Origin: Monosporascus cannonballus
Taxonomy: Eukaryota > Ascomycota > Sordariomycetes > Xylariales
Direction of reading: 5' to 3'
Length of the DNA: 22,166 bases
NCBI GenBank assembly: GCA_004154925.1
Contig: QJNS01000508.1
Span: forward strand, 1 to 22,166
Part shown: positions 1 to 8,402 of the stretch, piece by piece
Numbering within the stretch: the first letter of the stretch is position 1
How the letters are laid out: every line of letters starts with the position of its first letter
The notes under the pieces: generated by a model
What the model saw: only the letters and a program-made list of their open reading frames with translations
Told to the model about the DNA's origin: nothing
The model's database searches: none
Made by a program: the position numbers and the translations under genes

Positions 1-2630
1 CCCCCTTTTTTCCCCCCTTATTCTTCTTTTAGTCTTTGCTCTTCACACAATGATTAGGCTCCTAAACCCATTTTTTATGCCCATTATCCTCAATATTATT
101 CTACTCACCGGCAGTGCTCTAAACACCAGTACTCCCTCCCAGTCGAACTCCCATTTCGAACAACGTTTTCTGTCCCTTCACCCTTACTTCAGTATCCTAT
201 ACATTTAAACTTCCACCCGCCGAGTTACTCACTACTCACCATATGTCATATCACTTAACGATCGTGTCTTCCAGGCAGAGGATAACTGGCAACTCAATCC
301 ATCATACGATTTCTTCATGCCAGTCAACTCACGACCTCTTTTGGTATCAGCAGTTTTACCAGTTACTGACATCACTCACCTCATTGGCCAGTCATTTACA
401 AGCCACATGAGATTGACCGAGATTAAGATATTAATGAACGACAGCAGAGATCAAGATGTCCGGCAACGAGACTGAGACGAATCAGAGCGACCGAGAAATA
501 TCAAGAAGGCGTGCCAAGAATATCAAGGACCGCTCTGAGGATTAGATACTCCCTTGAAAGATACCATAAGGCCCTCCACCATGACGCCCGTCGCTCTCTT
601 GCTGATCGCATTTACAGTTTAATTGGTTTTTACAAGGCTCTGCTGTCCCTGGACTCCGGGCAGTGTCGGCATGTTCAAGCAGCTTCTAACTCTCGTCGTG
701 AACCGCAGAGCTGTTCGGTAGTTAGCATGCCGGGGGCGTAACTGTGGTGGCTGGACCAGTCTGCAAACAGCATGCACTCAAACATCCCGCTTCCAAGAGC
801 GAACGCACCAGAAGAGCCGACCCAAACGGCAAAGCCGCTCATGCGCAACATAACCGTCCCTGGACCTCATCCGCCGGCTCCCCGCGAGTCAGAGAGTTAG
901 GCTTAGTGTGATCTGAACTTGCGAAAGTGCTCGCCTTTCCCGTACAAGTTGACGCAGACTTGGTCGAGTATGCCTTTGTCTGAGTTTGAGTAACCATCCC
1001 CGTCCTCCACGTTGTGGTCGCGAGGTGTGCTCGCGTGCAAAAGGGTCCTAGGCCGTTGAAAAAAAAAAATAGCTTCCTCCCTGCACGCCTGAAAGAATCG
1101 CCAGGCTGGGTGGTTCCGGTCGTCTCCAATTCCGGGATGAGCACTCGGAGCGTCATGAGATTAGAGGGGCCGATGCACGTCGATCCTAACCGGCGGTAAG
1201 CCATTCTGCGCGACGTCCCGGGTGGGAATCTTGCGTGGCTTAGGAGCGCAAACCATGATTTCCCTTTGCGCAATGCACCTAGCGGACCCCAGAGTCTGCT
1301 AGCACGAAGTTTGCACGATCTCTATACTCGGCCTGGATTGATTGGATGGTAAATCTTTATCGTTTTCTTTAGCACCCCCTTCCGCGGCGTATGCTTGAAC
1401 TGTGGGAAACGCCCAGGCGTCGGTGCGCTGGTTGAGCGTAGGCGGCGTTCTGGAATTGCATTCCTCCAGACGCGAACACTTGCTCTTTTGGCCTCTCGGT
1501 TGCTCTCACATGGCGGGTGTGGCCCATATCTGGTATTACACTGCCTCCCGAGGCGCGAAACCCAATTTTTTTTTTCGTTGGTCTCTTCATGTGATATTGG
1601 GGTTGCGGGGAAGAACGTTTATTTGTGTAGGCTAAATCAAATGCTTCGTTACAACGCCTCAGTGATGTACTCGGAGATTTCTGAAGATGATGTTAGAATA
1701 AGAGCCACTATTCCTAGGACTATGAGCCTCGACCAGTCGAGGACTTGTTCAGCATAGCCCTATATTCCGTTATCCTTTAATAAGCCATGCTCTCAGTGGC
1801 AGCCGTCGTACACCTAACATTGACCGCGCTTCCTCCTCCGTTGAGGTTCCAACAGAGCCCCAAGCGCTGTGATACTGCTTGAGTGCTTCTCCCCAGGGCC
1901 TGTATAACAGACCCCGAGCTGTCTATTACGAGCCACATGAGTCCTGCTACGTCACGATTCAAGCAATGACGGCGGCACCAAGGTCGAATAGCTTCCATGA
2001 CTGTAGCAAGACGGCGAGTACATCTATGTTAGGTGAGGCGTTGAATAGGATACCAATTTCGTGTCCCGTGAGGAGATGCCTGGAAACCAGAGCTCCAATA
2101 AATTTCAAATGGATGACGAGGAGAGATGAGGGACCAGCGCCTCTGTACGGTCCAGTCAGAAATTTTAGTTCTTGGGATCTAGAAGAGGGATTTCATCAAA
2201 TGAACTCTGCTAGATACTCGGTGCGTTGTGGTGCTAGGGTACCCGGGTCATCCGCTGAACACTCGATCGACGAAAGTCAATGTGTTCTTGGAAGAAATCG
2301 GCGTAACCGCTGGCTGGAATTAAAGCCCTCAGTTTCTGAATAGGTACGGTGCGAGTAATCAACTGGTACAGGTCTTGGACCAATCGCCCCCTTTTTCGGC
2401 AGGGAGTCCCTTTATGTTGATAGCACAGATTATTGAACAACGGAAAAATGATGTACGGGTATGTCTCAGCTTGGGTGGGGGGAATGAAGATTGCGGGGCA
2501 AAAGAGCCCGATAAGATTTCGTGGAAATTGTGACTCAAGCCCCCACCACGACCCTTGGACTCAACAGAGCTCCTACCCGAACACAGCGACATCCCATGCG
2601 ACTGATTTAGCCAAATTCACTTCGTCGGCT
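1..2630. other. Gene-poor left flank
   Basis: No protein family is recognisable on either strand. Bases 1-440 are rich in C, T and A and poor in G, like a fungal promoter or 5' leader, and they precede a 29-codon ORF at 456-545. The longer open stretches (about 839-1273 on the minus strand, 1395-1757 and 1879-2343 on the plus strand) have no family-like motifs. The two plus-strand ones open on non-ATG codons. Their number and length are about what chance gives at this base composition. The last few hundred bases must hold the FRS2 promoter and leader. I see no convincing TATA box there. Confidence 0.6.
456..545 (+). CDS. Possible 29-aa small ORF or truncated first exon
   Basis: A true ATG with A at position -3 follows about 440 nt of pyrimidine-rich, G-poor sequence. 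It opens a charged, hydrophilic peptide of 29 residues (begins MSGNETETNQS, ends KDRSED) stopped by TAG. The leader is what a fungal 5' UTR looks like, but the peptide matches nothing I know and no good in-frame splice donor extends it. It could be a small protein, an upstream ORF, the remains of a first exon, or chance. Support is weak. Confidence 0.15.
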   Translation: MSGNETETNQSDREISRRRAKNIKDRSED

Positions 2631-5254
2631 ATGGCGTCCTCAAAATTGAGCTCCTCCAGAGAGGGGGACCTCCCCATCCAGATCCTCCATGCGCTCGATA
2701 AGACGTCGCCCCTCCACTCGGCAGAAGCCTTCCCTGCAGCGGGGTTCACGGAGGTGAAAGCGGCTGTCGACAAGTTAAAGTCGCGGGAACTCATCGGTTA
2801 TGATACGATAGACAAGGAAGAATATCTCTTGGAACCAGAGGGCGAGTTGATTTCCCTTAATGGAAGTCACGAGGCCAGGGTATGGGAGGCGCTGCGGGCC
2901 GCCGTGGAGGGACTGACGATGCAGGAGCTGGAGAAGGCGGTTGGTGATAAGAACTACACCAAGGTCGGACAGGGAAAGGCCTTCAAAGAGAAGTGGATAT
3001 CTAAGACCAAGGGTGGGTTGGAATTCTCCCAATTGGACGAGTTCGGCGACTGGGTAGCTAACGGATGCCTTCGCAGACGGCAAGTTCATAGCGGCGGTGG
3101 GTGATCCCTTTCGCACGGCAGAGGAAGACGAGGCAGAGTAACTAATGGTGTATTCTAATAACGCCCTTGCAGACGGACTCGATACAAGATGCCACCAAAG
3201 AGCAACTACAGATAATCAAGACCACCCGAACGCACCCCGACGCCAAGATACTCGCCGACCTGAAGAAGCGCAAGCTCATTAGGACGCAGAAGGCCATCAC
3301 ATTCAAGATGTACAAGGGTCCCAAGTTTGCGCTCGAGATTCCGGAGGAGGCTACCGATTTGACGGCCGACATGATTGCGACGGGCGCGTGGAAAACGGCA
3401 ACCTTCAAGCCGTATAACTTCAACGCTTTGGGGGCGGACCAGCACGCCGGCGCGCTGCATCCGCTCAACAAAGTCCGCTCCGAGTTCAGGCAGATCTTCT
3501 TTGAGATGGGTTTCGAGGAGATGGCCACAGACAAGTAGGCTATTATGTCAGATCCGAAACCCGGGCAAGGCATGGCTAACGTGACGGTTTCCAGCTTTGT
3601 CGAATCCGGTTTCTGGAACTTTGACACGCTTTTTGTGCCTCAGCAACATCCAGCACGCGATCTGCAAGATACCGTATGCTATACCGTGAATCCTTCTACC
3701 GGTCTGGCTACGTTCCGGACTTACTGGAAAAGGCGCTTTTCGTTTTTATGGGTTCCGACTGGAACCTTGAAAGCGAGGCGTTGCCAGGGGCTCTCGAAAC
3801 ATACCCTACCTACCCTTGTCATTTTAATTATCTAGGGATCCTAACGTCTTTTCTGCGATAGTTCTACGTCTCCGACCCTCCGGCGGCCGACAGGCCGCGG
3901 AAAGAGTCTCCTGATGATGAAAAGGACTACGAGACCTACTGGGAGAACGTAAAAGCGGTACATCAGGTTCGTATTTTCCTGTATCCTCTCCAGATGGCCC
4001 CTTATGAGAGCTTTGATGAACAATTTCTTCTATGGGACTGTATTAAACTCATAAGATCACGTTATGATTTCCTTCCCACTGCTCAGGACGCATTCTAGCA
4101 CCGGCCTTTCCTATCATTTCAGGCAAGCTGACTCTGCTCTTTGGAACAGGATGGCAAGTATGGCTCCATAGGCTACCGGTACCCTTGGTCGGCCGATGAG
4201 TCTCTACGGCTGGTACTACGGACGCACACAACAGCCATCAGCTCGAGGATGCTCTACAAGCTGGCATCTAGAAAGGGACCAGATGGCCGACCGCCTCCGG
4301 CGCGCTACTTCTCTATCGACCGGGTGTTCCGTAACGAGAGTGTGGATGCCACTCACCTTGCCGAATTCCACCAGGTCGAGGGTGTCATCGCGGATTATGA
4401 CCTGACACTGGGCGGTCTCATGGAGGTAAGTTTATGGTCGTTGGCTGCGTCTTAATATGGCGAAGATATAGGTGTTGACTAGTTTTAGTTTATGGACATC
4501 TTCTTCGGAAAGATGGGCATTACTGGCCTTAAGTATAAGCCGGCATATAACCCATGTACGTACACAATTGAGTCCTCTTCATCCCTAGCGGCGTATCGCG
4601 AGTATCTTCCGAATACCTAGGACATAGCAAAACTACCCGCGCCTTCTACTTGACTGACAAATGCTGACTTTGGTTTCTTTTAGACACCGAGCCTAGCATG
4701 GAGATCTTCTCTTATCGTACGTACTATCTAAACCCTTTCCCCTACAGGGGCGTAACTTGATCTCTGGACAACGGGTTGCGTCGAGCCGCACCTAGAGCCT
4801 CACAAACGAGATGCTTTTACGCTCAATGGCTCACCACCAACTCCTCCTTTCCCCAAGCGAAATCTAACTCTCTGTTTAAGACAAGGGCCTTGGAAAACTC
4901 ATCGAAATCGGAAACAGCGGAATGTTCCGTCCCGAGATGTTGATCTCAATGGGCTTACCTGAGGTGAATTTTCTTTTCTTCTTTCTTTTTTTTTCTTTTT
5001 CTTTCTTTCTTTTTTTTTTTCCGAAAATCGTCGGTTACTTGCTAACTTATTTTCAGGACTTGAAGGTATATGGCTGGGGTGAGTAAATTGATGTAAAAGG
5101 GCGAAGGCACAGAGAACTAACAGCACTAGGTATTTCGCTGGAGCGACCATCGATGGTAAAATTCGGCATCTCTAATATTCGTGAGTTGTTGGGCCACAAG
5201 TCTAGCCTGAGCTTCGTTCAGAGCTGTCCCGCTTTGAGATTCGAAAAGGACTGA
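2631..5254 (+). CDS. FRS2: Phenylalanine--tRNA ligase alpha subunit, cytosolic
   Basis: Catalytic alpha subunit of the cytosolic (alpha-beta)2 enzyme that charges tRNA-Phe. By manual splicing the exons are 2631-3012, 3077-3096, 3173-3534, 3595-3673, 3862-3966, 4150-4425, 4489-4555, 4684-4716, 4881-4963, 5057-5078 and 5130-5254. All junctions are GT-AG and in frame, giving 517 aa, close to other fungal FRS2. Residues 1-130 form the N-terminal helical region. Class II motif 1 lies near 232-248 ([16 protein letters not shown]). Motif 2 is at 376-393 (FRNE, then [10 protein letters not shown]). Motif 3 is at 475-485 (GWG, then ISLERPSM). The ATG at 2631 is chosen because the family alignment starts there; the frame is open upstream, but that stretch is not family-like. 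There is no mitochondrial presequence. Exons of 20, 22 and 33 nt make automated prediction error-prone. The identity is secure; the exact exon ends were read by eye. Confidence 0.96.
4969..5022 (+). repeat. 54-nt pure pyrimidine tract inside an FRS2 intron
   Basis: An uninterrupted T/C stretch, mostly T runs separated by single C, fills the first half of the FRS2 intron at 4964-5056. It starts five bases after the GTGAA donor and ends before the GCTAAC branch site at 5041-5046. A polypyrimidine tract normally lies between branch site and acceptor, so this one is in an unusual position. It is probably a simple-sequence expansion. Confidence 0.85.
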
Positions 5255-5689
5255 AGAGCGCAATAGCGTAGACTTCATAGATCGTCGGGCATCTAAAATA
5301 GACAGAACTGCGTTTCTCAATGAAAAGAGAACTCGCGCTCATCTGCAACCAAAGGCAGATGAAGCCGCATTGAAGCCTGAATGGATGTTATACCGTAGCT
5401 AGTACAGAAGGTTCTCACTACGAGGCATAGCGTTATATATGCACAAGAGCTTCAGGGGACACCAAGAGCCGGGATGCCAAGCTTACGTTAAAGCTCCACA
5501 CTATTCTGCTAAGTGTTTTTACACATACCGTCGCCATTCTACAACTTCACTGGATTTTATACATCATTCAACCTATAAAATCTGTACGAGCGCAACGCTG
5601 CAAACGTCACATTATACAATCAATCAATCAAGCTCCGGAGAGACCTAGCACCTCTAATAAACTCGCATCTACTTTACAGGAAATTCAGG
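5255..5689. other. Intergenic: FRS2 3' end and promoter of the 76-aa gene
   Basis: No gene is seen. The right half reads as the promoter and leader of the next gene: a TATAAAA box at 5574-5580, a run of CAAT tetranucleotides at 5617-5630, then an acceptor-like TTTACAG at about 5680 just before the start codon. That last element may close an intron in the 5' UTR, but I could not place a convincing donor. Confidence 0.5.
5574..5580 (+). promoter_or_regulatory. TATA box of the 76-aa protein gene
   Basis: TATAAAA lies 110 nt upstream of the ATG at 5690, which allows transcription start near 5605-5620 and a leader of about 70-85 nt. The call rests on sequence match and position only. Confidence 0.5.
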
Positions 5690-5920
5690 ATGGCCTTCCT
5701 TCCGAGGCTCCCGCGCCTCAACCTCAACCTCACGCAGAAAATATACAGCCCCTATGGCCCTCGCCCCCGCCGCTCGCCGCGTGTCATCAAGGTCTGGATC
5801 GCGGCCCTCGTCCTTGTGGGCCTGCTCACGTACTACGTGACGTCGCGGCACCGTGAGACCACGCGCGCCTATGCAAATAAGCTGACCCATGGGCCGGGCT
5901 GGGAGGAGGACCGGGGTTAA
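5690..5920 (+). CDS. Small single-pass membrane protein of unknown function, 76 aa
   Basis: I do not recognise the family. The protein has a proline- and arginine-rich N-terminal half (residues 5-31, pI clearly basic), then one hydrophobic span at about 33-51 (IKVWIAALVLVGLLTYYV), then a short charged tail ending in WEEDRG. By the positive-inside rule the basic N-terminus would face the cytosol, or the matrix if the protein is mitochondrial. Codons are strongly G/C-ending, unlike the surrounding intergenic DNA, and a TATA box sits at a sensible distance. Both points argue that the gene is real. It could be a small organelle-membrane or secretory-pathway protein. No catalytic motif is visible. 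The gene is probably a single coding exon, possibly with an intron in the leader. Confidence 0.7.
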   Translation: MAFLPRLPRLNLNLTQKIYSPYGPRPRRSPRVIKVWIAALVLVGLLTYYVTSRHRETTRAYANKLTHGPGWEEDRG

Positions 5921-7201
5921 GGAAGGCGCATCGCGGACTGATTGAGGGAAGGAGGGAATCCATTTTTTATTGTATTTTGTATTCTCATTTGTCTTGAGGC
6001 CCTGGATTGGAAGGCAACTGGGGAGCGTCCGCTCGAAGTGGGCGAGGCGGCGTTGAAGTTATGGGCTGCCGTATTCAAAGGGGCGGCTGCTGCTGATGAT
6101 TTCGGCCTGGGTGTGACGACGAGGGGCTTGCGATGGAATCAATTTCGATCCCCGGTAACTCACGGTGATGATGGAGACTTCACCGGGCGGATGCGTCACG
6201 GCTGGGGAAATGGGGGGCTGTCCTGTCGAATGGCTCACATCAGGGTGTTGCGGTAGGAATCCTAGCGAAGCTATTAAATGCAGAGCGGCATGCGAGGCTC
6301 GTCAAGAATGGACAACTTGACGATGGCTAGGCCGGCTAGGCCAGGGTCGAATCGAAACATCACGAACCACAATGCGTTACCTGGATTCCACTGGCGGGAG
6401 GAGCGGGTTGAATCAATCCCCCTGCCCTGGAAAGGGGTGTCTAATAGGCGATAATAACGACATGACAATCAGAATCAAATCGGAACGGGTGTCGTGGCCC
6501 GCCTGGTTAGTCGTGGTTCAAGGACGGCTGTCCAAGTAGGGGCGCTGGATTGGTATCATTTCGAAGGACTCCATCATAGGAGACATCGGGTAACCCGACT
6601 TATGGCATCGAGTTGGATTTCGGCACCGGCTTTTTGGCCCCTTCCTCTTTTCTTTTTTCTTCTCCTTCTTAGGAGAAAGAAATTCAAATTACGTGCTAGC
6701 CATTGAGGAGAATCCTTTGTCATACGCGCACTGTCAGGCGTCCACATAATCAGGGGAAGCCCCTTTGTAACACTATGATTCACTCTTTCCTTTCGGTGAA
6801 CAATGTCCTTATGGTGAGCTTGTACGGCAACGAAACCGCATTGTACTCCGCGAATCAAGCTGGAGGACAAAAAGCACGATATACAATCCATTGTGGGAAG
6901 TACAAGACCTATATTCTATCTATTCTTTGAGATACGCCTACACGGTGCACTATGTGAGACACGAGCGCAGGTCGTGAGATGAGGACATATAAATCACAGG
7001 ATTACCTACCTGCCTTTCCTCACCATCTCTCCACATACTAGACACCACACCTCGATTCGAACAGGCTTCAGCATAGATAACACATCCATCCGTCCAAGCC
7101 CTAGAAGATTTCTAAGACCAGTTGGAGCCCGTCGAAACAGCTCACTACCGACGTACCTGCCTACCAATTCCCACCTCGAAACTACTTTTCACCTCAGCAT
7201 C
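5921..7201. other. Intergenic: 3' UTR-like sequence, then promoter and leader of the next gene
   Basis: T-rich sequence soon after 5960 (TTTTTTATTGTATTTTGTATT) resembles a fungal 3' UTR or polyadenylation region. A 9-bp unit GGCTAGGCC is repeated in tandem near 6325-6342, and a pyrimidine tract lies at about 6640-6670. Open frames here lack family features. From 6988 onward the sequence is a TATA box and a pyrimidine-rich leader without any upstream ATG before the start at 7202. Confidence 0.5.
6988..6994 (+). promoter_or_regulatory. TATA box of the 219-aa protein gene
   Basis: TATAAAT lies 214 nt upstream of the ATG at 7202. The sequence after it switches to C/T-rich, typical of fungal transcription starts, and contains no ATG before the chosen start. 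The leader would be about 170-185 nt. Confidence 0.6.
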
Positions 7202-7861
7202 ATGTTGTCTAGCACCAGCAACAACATCCCGGCCTCCAAGTTCTCCCTGGACAGAGGCTCCCAGATCAGGAGGCAGCTAGCGCACTTCGAATCGCTCGCA
7301 GCGGGCTCGACCGCGACCGCGCCTTCGACCCCGTCCCAGCAGCCCCACAGCTGGCTGCGCGGGCGCTTGGCCAAGATCGGCCGCCGCTCCTCCCCCACCA
7401 CCAGCGCCACCGCCGAACAACAGCGTCCGGACACGCCCGTCCCCGAGCTCTGGACGACGACGGCCCCCAAGCTGCCGCCGGCGACCCCGTCCTCGACGGT
7501 CGCGCTGATGGACGTGATTGCCGAGTGGGGTCCGCCGCCGCCGGCGCCGCGTAAGACGCGGGCGGTCGCCGGGGACGCGATCGTCGGTCTTATCACGCCG
7601 CCGGACACGCCCTCGAAGAAGAAGGGGCCGCAGCCGATCCTGGACGACGGGGATTTCGAGGCGTGGCTCGCCATCGTGGACAAGAGGTTGAGGGCGGCCG
7701 AGCAGAAGGAGGGGGAGATGGAGACGCAGGAGCTGGTGGACATGGAGGACGACCATCAGGCCGCGGAGGAGTGGAGGTCTCCCCGTGGCGTTGACGCTGA
7801 CATGGCGGCGCTCATCGAGATGGTCGAGCGCGCTGCTGATGAGTGGACCCCGAGTATATAA
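7202..7861 (+). CDS. Hypothetical low-complexity protein, 219 aa
   Basis: I do not recognise the family. It is a soluble, probably mostly disordered protein rich in Pro, Ser, Thr and Ala. A basic segment at about 52-62 (LRGRLAKIGRR) is followed by a Ser/Thr/Pro-rich stretch and a PPPPAP run at 111-116. TPPDTPSKKK at 132-141 contains two Thr-Pro sites, the second followed by basic residues, as in CDK/MAPK targets. The C-terminal half (148-219) is acidic and likely helical (FEAWLAIVDKRLRAAEQKEGE). Most codons end in G or C on this strand. TATA box, clean leader and good start context support it. The antisense frame at 7189-7743 is also open, but it has no such promoter and is explained by high GC. 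The protein might be a kinase-regulated adaptor; that is a guess from motifs only. Confidence 0.65.
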   Translation: MLSSTSNNIPASKFSLDRGSQIRRQLAHFESLAAGSTATAPSTPSQQPHSWLRGRLAKIGRRSSPTTSATAEQQRPDTPVPELWTTTAPKLPPATPSSTVALMDVIAEWGPPPPAPRKTRAVAGDAIVGLITPPDTPSKKKGPQPILDDGDFEAWLAIVDKRLRAAEQKEGEMETQELVDMEDDHQAAEEWRSPRGVDADMAALIEMVERAADEWTPSI

Positions 7862-8402
7862 AAGAGCGGGAAGATGACGGCGCTTGTGAGTCTCCTTAGA
7901 TGTGCCGCGGTTCCATACAGGGTAAAGCCGACTGTGACTATAGGAGGTGTTTGATTGAGACTTAGCAGACGCTGGATGGCCAGGAAGTCAAGCTTAATAG
8001 ACCCAGATGATCATCCCTACCTACCTTCGAGCGAATCGCTGATGTAATGGCAAATAATGTAGTCCAGGTCTGGACTGACTCTTGAAGCCTGCGAATGAAT
8101 GGTAGCTAAACGGTTTTACCGCGGCGTGTAAGGATGTGCCCTGAATCTACGATATGGGCAACTGAAGTGGGCAGCTGCATCAACTACGAATAGCCACGAG
8201 AAGTGGAGGTAAGGGAATTACAAGTATGACTTCATACTCGACGATAGACTTCGTAAACTCGAGAAAAAAAATTCCTGTGAACTTTCACTAGGTAGGCATG
8301 TGATTTTGTAAATGGCTTCAGTACGGGTGTCAGCAATGCTTAATTAAGTCATAATAAAGAATACTAAGGGATAGGCACCTTTTCCGAATATGGCCCGTTC
8401 CA
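7862..8402. other. Intergenic between convergent genes
   Basis: The shared 3' region of the 219-aa gene (plus strand) and SNU66 (minus strand). I see no gene or structured element. AT-rich stretches near 8335-8390 (TTAATTAAGTCATAATAAAGAATA) may hold polyadenylation signals for either gene. Confidence 0.5.

Noticed and set aside
839..1273. 144-codon minus-strand open frame
   Set aside because: Low-complexity translation with a run of Phe from an A tract; no family features and no promoter.
1879..2343. 154-codon plus-strand open frame
   Set aside because: It opens at TTG, shows no motif or coding bias, and one such frame is expected by chance in a window of this size.
2433..2630. N-terminal extension of FRS2
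   Set aside because: The frame is open, but its translation is unlike PheRS alpha, whereas the protein from 2631 aligns with the family start.
7048..7070. GTTCGAATC on the minus strand, resembling a tRNA T-loop
   Set aside because: The flanking bases do not form a T stem and no acceptor stem or A box is present. No tRNA gene was found anywhere in the window.
7189..7743. 184-aa open frame antisense to the 219-aa gene
   Set aside because: The region is very GC-rich, so stops are rare in all frames. The plus strand has the TATA box, leader and codon bias, so this is a shadow.
7855..7864. TATATAAAAG overlapping the stop codon of the 219-aa gene
   Set aside because: A good TATA-box match, but no plausible gene starts at the right distance downstream. 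Probably coincidence.
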